The notes under the pieces are model-generated. The model did no database searches, had not been told where the DNA came from, and was given only the letters and a program-made list of their open reading frames with translations. The translations under genes were made by a program, and so were the position numbers. From Channallabes apus (taxonomy: Eukaryota > Chordata > Actinopteri > Siluriformes > Clariidae), in NCBI GenBank assembly GCA_030522415.1, contig CM060107.1:3398847-3462846 (forward strand): a stretch of 64,000 nt of DNA. The letters run 5' to 3'. Of the stretch, positions 54,666-64,000 are shown one piece after another. Each line of letters opens with the position of its first letter. Within the stretch, counting starts at the first letter, position 1.

Positions 54666-54737
54666 TCCTCGTTAGTATAGTAGACAGTATCTCCGCCTGT
54701 CACATGGAAGACCGGGATTCGATTCCCCGACGGGGAG
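54666..54737 (+). tRNA. tRNA-Asp(GTC) array copy 64, last complete unit
   Basis: Copy 9 subtype; its spacer breaks off at GAACAATGCAACT (about 54814). Confidence 0.6.
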
Positions 54738-54830
54738 GAGCAGAACCTTTTCGTCAACGCAAGATAAAAATCACACTACGAACGAGATCGTTCAATTCTG
54801 ACGAACAATGCAACTTATAATATACTATAG

Positions 54831-55552
54831 TATATTACAATAATTACATTCCTTATGAGATAAACACATTAGAGAAATTTGAAATTTATCGTTTTTGTCT
54901 CGTTGCTTCTTCATTTAAATGACCTTTAACTAAATGAATGAATGAAGTTTACAGAGTGTTTAGACGTGAACATAAGCAGTCAGTGAATGATGAAGATTAT
55001 CGCAGACGATAAACTCTGCAAAAGCAAACAGATTACAGCGGAAGAGCTGAGATAACATCTATTCATCTGTTCGTGTCTTGTTTAAGTGGAAATTAATAAT
55101 AATTAATAATTAAAATAAACTTACCGATGATCAGCGGGGGTCTCTGTGTAGTCCAAACGCACACTGTCCGTCCGTCTCACTCAGGTTCAGACTCAACCAA
55201 TCAGCGCGCAGAACGACGCCAACGCGGCGGGCGCGCAGCGGCCGAAAGCATATTACATCCGTAGTGGTTTTAGCACTACCATTGAAAATTAATAGGAAAC
55301 GGTTTAGGGTTTTTTCTACAGCGGATCGACCAATCAGAGCGCGGAACCGCACTACCATTGGAAATGAACGGGAAACGGTTTAGGGTTTTTTTTCTACGGC
55401 GCATTGACCAATCAGCACGCGGAACGGCACCGGCGGGGCTCCGCAGCGGCCACCAGAGGCCGAGAATATATTACATCCGTAGTGGTTTTGCACTACCATT
55501 GAAAATTAATGGGAAACCGTTTAGGGAGTTTTAGCTAAAGAATCCCTGGCCG
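54831..55552 (-). repeat. Right-flank copy of the FGKYKG-gene promoter side
   Basis: The order matches 41085-41990: ATTACATTCCTTATG, GTTTAGACGTGAACATAAGC, GATAAACTCTGC, ATCTGTTCGTGTCTTGT, exon-like end CATCG|GTAAGT (55125), ACCAATCAG boxes and TCCGTAGTGGTTTTAGCACT. The last block is repeated three times here (near 55257, 55352 in part and 55476). The exon copy lacks the ATG at the aligned position. Confidence 0.72.
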
Positions 55553-55590
55553 CCCCGCGGAAGACCACGGTTCGATTCCCCGATGGGGAG
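55553..55590 (+). pseudogene. tRNA-Asp 3'-half remnant
   Basis: CCGCGGAAGACCACGGTTCG then ATTCCCCGATGGGGAG, followed by the usual array spacer (GAGCAGAACCTTTTCGTCAA) to about 55690. It is an orphan half-unit separated from the array by the right-flank copy. Confidence 0.85.
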
Positions 55591-55690
55591 GAGCAGAACC
55601 TTTTCGTCAACGCAAGATAAAAAACACACCACGAACGTGATTGTTCAATGCTGATAAAAAATACAATTCAGTACTTAGAAAGAAAAAAGA

Positions 55691-56482
55691 AAAAAGTTGT
55701 TTCAATTCCTGAATGTAGAGGTGAGAAGGCATGGGGAGGCGTGAAGTATCTGCATTTGAATGGTGTCTGTCTGTGTAAAGCACACAGAGTAACACTAAAA
55801 CAACAACTTAAAATTAATAGGAGGCCCTGATGCTGCATAAATATTATTTAGTACATCAAAACTTCTCCGCGCTCTGGAAAACTTTATTAGACGTAGGAAA
55901 ATAAAAAGGAGGATAACGATACCGGCTTTATATTAAATTAACAAATATTGTATTTGTAAATCATCAGCACTCGTGTTTTTGCGTATAAATAATGAAATGC
56001 AGTAGGCTGTTATGGTCATTATAATTTTCTTTAATAATGATTCGTTCTATTTTTTTTTTTATTCTGATAGTTTACTCAATTTGCTTTTTGGTTATTAATA
56101 TATTTAAATTGGGATGCCTTCTACTGTTACAAATTTAACTCTTGTCAAAATAATAAAAATGTTTCTTACAAGCCCTTGTGTTGTTGTTTGTGCTGTTGTT
56201 CTTTAATAATACAAATAATCAGATACAAACAGTCTTTCTAAAAGAAAACTAACCAATGTTTTTTTTATTTTGCTCAGCATACTATAGAAAAAACAGCAAA
56301 CAAACAAAAAAAAACATTGTGCCTGGTATAGGTTTAATATTCAGTGTGCACCGTTTGTACATCTGTTATTTTACAACTATATAAGAACACTCAGAAATAC
56401 CTTTTATTTGGGGTTATGTGCCTAACATCTTTCAGCTGAGCCTCGTTTCACTGAATAATCCACCACTTTTCATCAGTATAAT

Positions 56483-56518
<36 letters not shown>

Positions 56519-56639
56519 TCGTCACTCCCCTAAATTTAAAGAATACAAACTGGTTGCGTGCGAGTTTGCTGTTTTTCCTATGGTATGCTGAAGCAAAATC
56601 AAAATAAAACATTTTATTTTGTTTTATTTTTATTTTGCT
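55691..56639. other. AT-rich, no gene; (AC)n at about 56485-56515
   Basis: Nothing coding or structured apart from the microsatellite. Confidence 0.55.
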
Positions 56640-57799
56640 ATAATTAAAATTAAAAAAATTAAAACAAAATCACACAGGGATGAACCCGGGTCCCCCGCAT
56701 GAAAGGGCACGGACTTACCCGCTGCACCACTCAGACACTTAGAGACAATGCACCCCAGACTGTAAATAGCATTCATTCCTCCATACTGTTCTTTACAGAT
56801 TTTCCTTATCATAACATGCGTTAGATAGTTTTTTTTTATCACTCTATACACAATACTTTGCTATTTTTATAGATGTTTAGCATCGTGAGCAAGCCCGAGA
56901 TCATATTAACGTTAATTATCACCAACCGGCATGAATAGGCGGCTCACGAGTAACGTGAGTTGGGCGCACACCCATCGAGTTGACTATCGTGACTCGCTCA
57001 CGCTGTAGGCTCCCTGAATCGGCGGGAAAGGGATGGAGCCGCGTATTCGTGCCGGCTGGAAAAAAAAAAAAACTAAACAGATCTAACAGATGAGGACTCA
57101 GATTTATGTGCAAAAAATATGTAATAAAACTATACAAGTCTACATAGCCCTTATAAGACTCTACCTTAAGTGCACTTAAAACATTTTATTTAGTTTTATC
57201 TTAATTTTGCTATAATTAAAATAAAACAATTTTAAAACATCATCACTCAGGATTTGAACCGGCGCTCTATAGATCTCTGGCCGAGCACTCTAACTGCTAC
57301 ACCAAGTGGGCACTTAGAGACAAAGCAACCCAGTCACGTTAATAAGGGACTTGACTTCTTTAAAAGCAAGCTCTAGATAAGTGACGAAGTAAGCCTGTTA
57401 TAATAATAACTTGGTGTTATTCGATCTTATTGGTTTAGAAATTAATATTTAAATAAATAGTAAACTTGGCCGATTTTGTTATAATTTTGTTTGATGAGTG
57501 GGGCTTGAAAATTCTCTTGAAAAATATGGTCATTTATTTCAGTTAATAAATCTGCTATAATTTTTTTTACTCATTATTGTACAGTACACATCAATAGCTC
57601 TGGTTGAGATTTTTCATGTTTGTTGTGGAAATTACCATCACTGTTGTATTTACTGCGATGAATGAAAATGTCACTTTGCGCAAACCTGGCGGCCATTTTA
57701 CGAATGACTTTGAAATGCAACTGATTTATTTTGGCCGCTGTTGCCTTTAAATGGTGGTGAGCGTGACGGAATGGTTATTCCGATTGAGTAACCACTGTA
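56640..57799 (-). repeat. tRNA-headed repeat family R, copy R3
   Basis: The longest copy, minus strand, with terminus TACAGTGGTTACTCAATCGG at 57799. It has two tRNA-like segments, about 57240-57314 (ACTTGGTGTAGCAGTTAGAG ... CCGGTTCAAATCC) and about 56675-56745 (GAGTGGTGCAGCGGGTAAG ... CCGGGTTCATCCC), each preceded on this strand by TGTCTCTAAGTG. Confidence 0.7.
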
Positions 57800-58744
57800 C
57801 CTGTATTCATTAGATTTTAAGATATTTCAATGTTCTGTTTGTGCACTGTAATTAAAACCTTATTGTGTAAAATGTATAGTTTTTGTGATAGCTCCCATTT
57901 ATCCGAGGGATTTCATGCCAGTGTCAGGCCTTGGCCAGCATTACAGATAATGTGTTTGTTTAATTTGGGCAAAAGGAAACATAGACAGTTAGAATTAGAC
58001 AGTGCAGACAGTAAAAGTACCAGTGCTGATATTTAATCTTCTTAATTTTTGTTGACCACTGAGCATTTATCTATCAACATATGTTGTAAAAACTATGCTT
58101 GTCTGTGATGCTTAATTAAACAAAATATTTGTTCTAACAGGTAAAATGCAGGTTTTTCAGGACCTGAAAGAGCTGTTTAACCAAAAGTCCTCCTGCGCCG
58201 GGATCACAAATTGTTTTCCCAAACTGAATCTTCACGTACATCTTTCCTTCTCAACCCAAACAGCCGACTCCTACATGCGAGAGAGAGTTTCAGGATTTTA
58301 CATTTAATTAGATGAAAAAACAAAGATGGGAAACGATAATGTAGGAAAGGGGGAGACTGACAATGGTTTCTCAAGCGTGTATTTTTTTTGTTCTTGTTCT
58401 TTATAGTTTTTTTTATACTTTTTTTTCACTAATGCTGCCCTAATTAAAGAACAATTAAAAATGTCCACTCATCTGATTATTATTACTATTTTTTTTTATC
58501 CATGTATATATTTATCTCTTTTATCTTTCTGTTGAAATCTGTAAGACACTCTGGTGGCCCCATTCATTTTAAACATTCATTCTTCCGTAAAAGGAGAAGG
58601 CAAAACTATTAAATATACTTTAATTTTATTTAGCATTTAGTAATCAATTTTTTGCCATTTGATTGTTGCCAAGAGTTTTTTCAATATTTGTTTAAAATAT
58701 AACAATTTCTGCATGCTTTATTGAGAAAAGTGAATAATGTATAG
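57800..58744. other. AT-rich, no gene recognised
   Basis: An acceptor-like TTTGTTCTAACAG (58130-58140) precedes a short open stretch, but nothing identifies it as an exon. Confidence 0.45.
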
Positions 58745-59345
58745 TGTTACGTCCCAGGACGTATTTCTTATGTTTAAGACCCAGTTTACATCTGTGATGT
58801 ATATGGTCCTGATTTATTTATTTTGCTTGTTCCTTCTGTGCAATGTGATTGTACTTTGTTTCTTTTGGTTCTGCATTGTGTTCTCTCTCTCTCTCCCTCA
58901 TTCCTTCAACCAGGTATAGACATCAGTGGGGCCTAATTAGGAGAGGCCTGATTGGGAGAGACCTAATTGGTTGATGAGATGGGAGCTGGTGTATAAAGCT
59001 GAGGTGGAAAGCAGGAAGTGGAGAGAATCATTCCTCCTGCCCCAGCATATGGTTGTTTAGCCTGTGTGTTTGCAGACTGTTGTGAGTCTAAATCCTTGAA
59101 TGTGTGTTGTTAAGTACCTCTTTTGTTACTGAGATTTGATCTATATAATTTGACGCTTTTACACTATACTGTTTATTTTACTTTGCTGCCTATATTTAAT
59201 TGTGGGAGCTGTAGAGAGGTGGATGCTGTTTTCTTTTCTAATCATGTTTTCTCATGTTTCTGGATAGTTAGGGAGTGAGGTAAAAGTTATGTTGTTTATC
59301 TTTCTCTTTCAGGTAAGTTAGTTTGATCCTCCCAACATTTAGACA
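58745..59345 (+). mobile_element. LTR-like sequence cut by the DIRS element
   Basis: Starts TGTTACGTCCCAGGACG. TATA (GTGTATAAAGC) lies near 58991. A T-rich tract ending CTCTTTCAGGTAAG lies near 59300-59316. The reverse complement of its first bases closes a similar segment at 21849-21862, suggesting one family. Its right end is not found and the DIRS start follows. Confidence 0.45.
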
Positions 59346-59764
59346 AATTAGTTCCCTTTCAGTCGATTCACTCGGTACAACACATATTGTATGGGATATC
59401 ACGCCCTGGCTGAAGCCATCTTTATTCACGCCGTAAGGCAGGCAAACCTGTGGTGACGTAGGTGTAGCCCCGCCTACACCTATAAACCCTCGTCGCCACG
59501 GTTGACCCTCAGTTCTTTCGCTCTTCACCTCGCTGTGACCACCTTTCCGTAGAGTTTTCTAGGTGCTGCTAGTCAACTCTACATTTAATTTACTAGACTG
59601 CGCTTAAACCAGCTTAACTGTTCCTGTTGGTGTTAGCGACAACAGCCTCATTTGGTGAGTCGTCTACCCGCGGAGTGCTGATTTTAAGTTCCGGTCAGTC
59701 GTAACATTAGCGGCGTTTCGGTTCGGGTGGCTCCTGTTTAGCTGGGCTAACAGTGTAAGCTGTC

Positions 59765-61300
59765 ATGAGCATGGAAGCTAATGTGGCAAGGAGAAAGTCC
59801 GCTGTTCGCCCCTGTCCTCAGGAGTGTGGCTTCTCCCTGCACGAGAAGGACCAGCATGAGGCGTGCCCCGTCTGTCTGGGAATTCTCCACGCTAGGAGAG
59901 CGCTAGCTGAGCCTGAGTCATGTGCGCTTTGTCGCCAGCTCCGGCGTTCAACGCTGGAAAGACGGGTCACGTTCGTGGAGAGAACCCTGGGAAAAAATAC
60001 AATCGCTCAGCAAGACCCCCTCCTTTCCAGACTAGCAGTCCCAGCTTCGCCTGCGTCTGCTGACGAGGAGTTTTCTTCAGAAGTCCCCGCGCTTAGCTGG
60101 GCAGACCAAATGGAGTATTTCGAGGGGTCGGAGGACCGTGAGCTCTCCTACAGCGCTGGCCAGCAGCCAGGCACCGATCAGCGGCCTTTCGAGGACGATG
60201 ACGTGCTCGATATTGGCCTAGAGATGCAGGGTTTGTCGGAGGACGAGCATGAACTCGTGCCACTCACCCAGAGCTCCTCTGCTACTGCGCTAGCAGCACG
60301 GGACGACACTTCGTTTTTCGCCCTCTACCGGCGAGCGGCCGAAAAGCTGGAAGTGGAGTGGCCCTCCCCACAACCAGCTCAAAAACCGTCAAGGTTCGCA
60401 GGATTTTTTCTCCCTCCTGAACCGACGACAGTTAAGAACCGCTTGCCTATGTTTCCCGACTTTGTCTGCAAGCTAACGTCGTCATGGAGCAAGCCGCTGT
60501 CGACCCGCGTATCAGTACCAGGTTACGGACAGTTTTTGGAATTGGACGGAGCTGAAAAAGCAGGGCTAGTGAGCCCACCGCCGATGGAGTGATCTTTGGC
60601 TGCTTATTTGGCACCCTCGCAAAACCACGGACTGTCTCGTCCTACTGTTCTTCCATCCAAACACTACAGATTCTCCTCTGCCCAGCTGGAGAAAATTTAC
60701 CGCGCTCAAGCGGGCACTGCTCGTGCGCTCAATTCTGTTGCGCTGCTCCAAACATATCAGGCAATGTGTTTGGCGGAGCTCGGTTCACTGGTGCCTCAGG
60801 AGAGCCCACTATGTGCACTACTTAATGAGGTCAGGACCGCGACAGACTACATTCTGCGCATGTCTCGTTGTGCGGCTCTTTCCCTCGGGAGAGGTATGGC
60901 GAGCGCAGTGGTAGCACAGAGGCATTTATGGCTCACGCTTTCTGACCTTCCGGATAGAGACAGGGCCGTCTATTTGGATGAACCGGTGTCTGCTGAGGGT
61001 TTGTTCGGCCAGTCACTCGATGCCATTCAGGCAAGGATCGACTTCAAACGGAAGCAGCGACTAGGAGGAAGAATCCTCACTCCTCCTAGCTCAGATTTCA
61101 AAGGGAGGGGAGCTCTGGCAGCAGGGAGACACTGTTTCTCCTCTCCCAATGCCGCCCAAAAGGCCGCTAAGTTATGTTCAGGGAATCAGTCCCAAACGGC
61201 GCTGCACTTTCCTAACACAGTCTCCCAAGCACAATCCCCCCCCCCCCACACACACAAGTGTTTGTGTTCAAGTTATGAACCCCGGTTGGGGCGTGTTAAG
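59765..61300 (+). pseudogene. DIRS gag-like ORF with one nonsense codon
   Basis: From the ATG at 59765 the frame shows a Cys/His-rich N-terminus (CPQECGFSLHEKDQHEACPV, then C..LR) and an acidic middle. TGA at 60590-60592 follows PPPME. The same frame continues at once with AAYLAPSQNHGLSRPTVLPS and FSSAQLEKIYRAQAGTARAL, which is the continuation of the structural protein. The true C-terminus is uncertain because the frame stays open by chance over the RT region to 62131. The stop would give a truncated 275-residue product. Confidence 0.75.
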
Positions 61301-62716
61301 AAAATTTTCAGGGACTTACAGCAAGTGCCTCCAATGTTTACAGTTGATTACTTCAAAAAGTGTGCCTTTTGTAAACAATGTAAACGTTTCATTAAAACCA
61401 ATAAAAAGTTTTCCTGTTTGCAATGTTGCAAAGCAAAAAAGCCCAGTTCCATTGATGAGGCTGCACTCTGGCAGAACGCCAGGGGGCAGCAGACCCCTTT
61501 CAGAGATCAGGGTGAGCCGGCTGGCTTCCAACATCCTCGAGTGGCGCGCATGCGCAGTCCCGACATGGGTGCAAAACACGGTCGCTATGGGATACCGACT
61601 ACAGTTTCGCACAAGGCCACCGCGCTTCTCTTCCGTAGTAAACACAGTGGTGTCGGAAGCTGCAGCAGCGGTGCTTCGGGAGGAGATAAATTCTCTTCTG
61701 AGCAAAGGGGCGATTGGAGTGGTTTCTCCTTCGGAAATGAACTCAGGCTGGTACAGCCGTTATTTAGTCGTTCCGAAGAAAGGGGAAGGGCTGCGTCCTA
61801 TTTTGGATCTGAGAATATTGAACACGTTTCTAAGAACATACAAGTTCAAAATGCTTACACTAAGGCAACTGCTAAATGCAATAGGCCCTGGGGATTGGGT
61901 CACTACGATAGATCTCTCAGACGCTTACTTTCATATAGCGATCTTTCCGCGCCACAGAAGGTTTCTGAGGTTTGCATTCGAGGGCGTGGCCTACGAGTAC
62001 CTAGTGCTCCCGTTCGGCCTGTCACTCGCTCCTCGAACATTCACGAAGTGCGTCGAAGCAGCCCTGTCTCCTCTTCGGGAGAGGGGCGTGCGCATACTGG
62101 CCTATTTAGACGATTGGGCGCTGATAGCTAGCTCAGGCGAGCAGGCGGAGAAACAAACAGCGCTGATTGTGTCTCACATTCAGACTTTAGGGTTCTTAAT
62201 AAACATGAAGAAAAGCTCATTGACTCCGAGTCAACAGTTTTCATTTCTGGGTCTGGAGATATGCTCCGTTACCAGCCGAGCACGTCTCTCAGAGCACAGA
62301 ATAACTGTGTTTCAGCGCTGCCTTGCTCTGTTTCAGTTGCAACACAAACTTAGTTTCCGAGTGTTTTTACAGTTAATGGGAATGAGGGCATCTATGATCG
62401 CTGTGGTGCCTCTCGGGCTGTTGAACATGCGCGCTTTTCAGCGCTGGGTGCGCTCTCACCGCCTATGTGCGGCGCTACCTCAACAGGAGGTTGACAGTGA
62501 CACCGTCATGCATGACAGCTCTTCTGCCCTGGAGGGAACCCAGGCTATTGCGTCAGGGCTCTCCGATAGGCAGGGTGTCGTTTCGCAAAGTGGTGTCAAC
62601 AGATGCCTCGCTCAGCGGCTGGGGCGCTCTGTGCGACGGCTCCGCGGTCAGGGGGTCGTGTTCACAGGAACAGCGCAGGCTTCACATCAACTGTTTAGAG
62701 CTGTTAGTAGTGTGTA
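61149..62716 (+). pseudogene. DIRS reverse transcriptase-RNase H, frameshifted and truncated
   Basis: The open frame 61149-62470 holds the RT: LLSKGAIGVVSPSEM, RYLVVPKKGEGLRPILDLR, TIDLSDAYFHIAIF with catalytic D255, LPFGLSLAPRTFTK, AYLDDWAL with D321-D322 and FLGLEI. Near 62470 the sense frame changes, and the RNase H start (STDASLSGWGALCDGS, then HINCLELLVV) is read in another frame. Coding ends at about 62716 inside RNase H. All RT catalytic Asp residues are present, but the frameshift and lost recombinase make it inactive. Confidence 0.85.
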
Positions 62717-62890
62717 TGTATGATATGCAGTGAAATGCTTATACGACAGCCAGTGACCTTAAAAATAAAATAAAAGCTTATACGTAAGGAATAAATATCA
62801 ATAAAAAGAAATACTGAAGAAAATAAATTTTACTAGTAAAATAGTTGTACAAATATACAATGTACAAATGAGGGCATAATAAAAATCTTA
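62717..62890 (-). mobile_element. Inverted 3' tail of the L2-like LINE
   Basis: On the minus strand AAGGTCACTGGCTGTCGTAT and GCATTTCACTGCATATCATA match the LINE end at 19260-19310. TTTTATTATGCCCTCAT matches 19150. Confidence 0.85.
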
Positions 62891-62903
62891 CAAAATATAG
62901 GGG

Positions 62904-62935
<32 letters not shown>

Positions 62936-62985
62936 TATTATATATATATATATATATATATTGTAAGATTTTTATTATGCACTCA
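62869..62985. repeat. 25-bp-arm palindrome around (TA)n
   Basis: 62869-62893 (TGAGGGCATAATAAAAATCT...) is inverted at 62961-62985 with one mismatch. The centre is two (TA)n blocks. Confidence 0.9.
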
Positions 62986-63056
62986 TATTTATATATATAT
63001 AGTTATATATGTATATAAAATTTGACATGTGAATCTGGTTGTAAAACTTTTTTGAC

Positions 63057-63128
63057 TTCCCAGACCGGGAATCGAACTCGAGTTGCTGTGCTGAGAGCGC
63101 CGTATCCTAACCACTAGACCACGGAGGA
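63057..63128 (-). pseudogene. Degenerate tRNA-Glu(CTC)-like gene
   Basis: The minus strand has GTGGTCTAGTGGTTAGGATA (A box) and GAGTTCGATTCCCGGTC (B box) with anticodon loop CTCTCAG, as in tRNA-Glu. The anticodon stem (CGGCG against CACAG) and the acceptor stem are mispaired, so it is probably inactive. Confidence 0.6.
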
Positions 63129-63589
63129 TTAATGGCTGCTGCTTGGAAATGCCGGCTATTCAACCCGCGACCTTATACACGTGAAGCATTGTTTTTTTCG
63201 GGATCTCACCGGGACATTTACAATGGTTAATTTGTAGTAACATATGTCTATAGCACAGGCGTTTAGTCAAACATATTTATACCGATCTTTTGCTGTTAAT
63301 AAACAGAGACCTTTCTGACAGACAACGTGTGTGTGTGTGTGTGTGTGTCTGACTGTCATATAGATGCCGGGAATAGGACATCATACACGCGAAGCATTGT
63401 CTGTGTGTGTGTGTGAGTCTCTCCTTATGTCAGAAAAGCTTACCGAAGCATAGCGCACTCGCCTCGTTACTAAACGAACTTTTAGAAAAACTTTATAAAT
63501 ATGTAGTGCAAAAAGCATGTGCCTTGAGGGGGAATCGAACCCGGGGCTATCACGTTATACATGGACGCCGTGCGGCTGCTTCTTTCGGC
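63129..63589. other. Spacer with tRNA-like T arm and (GT)n
   Basis: CCCGGGTTCGATTCCCCCTC (minus, near 63525-63545) is a second B-box-like T arm without a full cloverleaf. GT runs lie at 63327-63348 and near 63402. Words ACACGTGAAGCATTGT and ACACGCGAAGCATTGT repeat at 63176 and 63384. Confidence 0.5.
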
Positions 63590-64000
63590 AAATCACGTCT
63601 CTCGCCTTCCAAAATTCAAAGCCAATCATCTTTGCCCTTTTCCAAAATTCTCCATTATTCTCCATAATTCACAGCCAATCACCTGTCCTTCCTTCCAAAA
63701 TTCAGCTCGACCAATCCGCGTCGAGTCTCTCTGTCGAATCACGTCCTTGCGTTTCCAAAATTCACACTCCGTTTGCAAAATTCAAAGCCAATCAGCTTCC
63801 TCCGTTTCCAAAATTCAAAGCCAATCAGCTTCCTCAGTTTCCAAAATATCTGCCTTGGTCCCGCCTTCGAAACATTCAAAGCCAATCAGCTTCCTCCGTT
63901 TCCAAAATATCGGCCTTGGTCCCGCCTTCAGCTTCCTCAAACATTCAAAGCCAATCAGCTTCCTCCGTTTCCAAAATTCAAAGCCAATCAGCTTCCTCCG
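63590..64000. repeat. CCAAT-box satellite, continues past window
   Basis: TTCAAAGCCAATCAGCTTCC then TCCGTTTCCAAAA recurs as about 33-bp units, some within a 75-bp unit that adds ATCGGCCTTGGTCCCGCCTT. At least six AGCCAATCAG words occur and the last unit is cut by the window end. Confidence 0.88.

Larger units (their letters stand above)
42178..54830 (+). repeat. Tandem tRNA-Asp gene array, 64 units of about 197 bp
   Basis: Each unit has a 72-nt tRNA-like gene (71 nt in six), then GAGCAGAACC and a TTTT or TTTTT Pol III terminator about 10 bp after the gene, then a 125-bp spacer (CGCAAGATAAAAAACACACC, GATCGTTCAATGCTGA, AATGCAATTCAGTACTTAGA, an A-run, then TTGTTTCAAC or a variant). Start-to-start spacing is 194-203 bp. 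The consensus has A box TAGTATAGTGG and B box GGTTCGATTCC, anticodon loop CTGTCAC, and a D loop of GTGGACAG where the common eukaryotic tRNA-Asp has GTGGTGAG. Spacers are as conserved as the genes, showing recent tandem expansion or homogenisation. Confidence 0.96.
59346..62716 (+). mobile_element. DIRS-type tyrosine-recombinase retrotransposon, 3' truncated
   Basis: It opens near TAGTTCCCTTTCAGTCGATT, has a promoter-like GCCTACACCTATAAACCC near 59480, then a gag-like frame and an RT-RNase H frame. The tyrosine recombinase and right terminal repeat are missing because the element stops at about 62716, where an inverted LINE tail begins. Confidence 0.88.

Noticed and set aside
42178..54737. 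CRISPR-like array (regular repeats and spacers)
   Set aside because: The 72-bp conserved part folds as tRNA-Asp, the spacers are conserved rather than unique, and the host is a vertebrate.
42156..54820. Dozens of 60-80-residue frames on both strands with shared peptides
   Set aside because: They are translations of the repeated tRNA genes and spacers. Pol III genes explain the conservation.
60596..62131. Separate 511-codon gene in the DIRS element
   Set aside because: The first part is the continuation of the gag-like frame after a nonsense codon. The rest is the wrong frame over the RT domain.

Overview
The window is accessory-rich vertebrate DNA, almost certainly from a ray-finned (teleost) fish. 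The evidence is the combination of several Tc1/mariner families, hAT-type MITEs, tRNA-derived SINEs with ATTC-repeat tails, an L2/CR1-like LINE, a DIRS-type retrotransposon, a fish-style Ig V-domain receptor gene and a large tRNA gene array. No bacterial-style gene, operon or CRISPR array is present. Species assignment is not possible from the sequence alone.

Layout. 1-8.8 kb: a degenerate Tc1 element, a 1.6-kb LTR-like element with internal minisatellites, a small spliced gene (4664-5206) beside a divergent LTR-like promoter, SINEs and an unusual dispersed hairpin module. 8.8-28 kb: two tandem paralogous copies of an Ig V-type receptor locus on the minus strand. Copy A (12.4 kb) is a pseudogene without a leader exon. 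Copy B (26.0-26.5 kb) keeps leader and V exons. Both have been expanded by nested insertions, including a near-complete LINE (16-19.3 kb) and hAT elements with exact 8-bp target duplications. 28.7-39.6 kb: more SINEs, a 1.6-kb Tc1 element with long inverted repeats, a three-member tRNA-headed repeat family, a 12+12-bp-arm GC-rich palindrome and two relic exons.

39.6-41.8 kb, minus strand: a five-exon candidate gene with an FGKYKG-type motif, which I could not assign to a named gene. Its second exon and promoter region are locally duplicated. 42.18-54.74 kb: a tandem array of 64 tRNA-Asp-like genes at about 197-bp spacing. Six are identical to the array consensus and many are degenerate. Five carry anticodon GTT and one ATC in place of GTC. 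The array has higher-order duplications and lies between two diverged copies of the promoter-side sequence of the FGKYKG gene, with a tRNA 3'-half remnant at 55.57 kb.

55.6-64 kb: another tRNA-headed repeat, a truncated LTR-like element, a DIRS retrotransposon carrying a nonsense codon and a frameshift and cut within RNase H by an inverted LINE tail, a degenerate tRNA-Glu-like sequence, and a CCAAT-box satellite that runs off the window.

The genes do not form a pathway. The window is a record of nested transposition and tandem duplication, with the tRNA array as its main functional feature and the FGKYKG gene and the small spliced gene as the main undescribed candidates.
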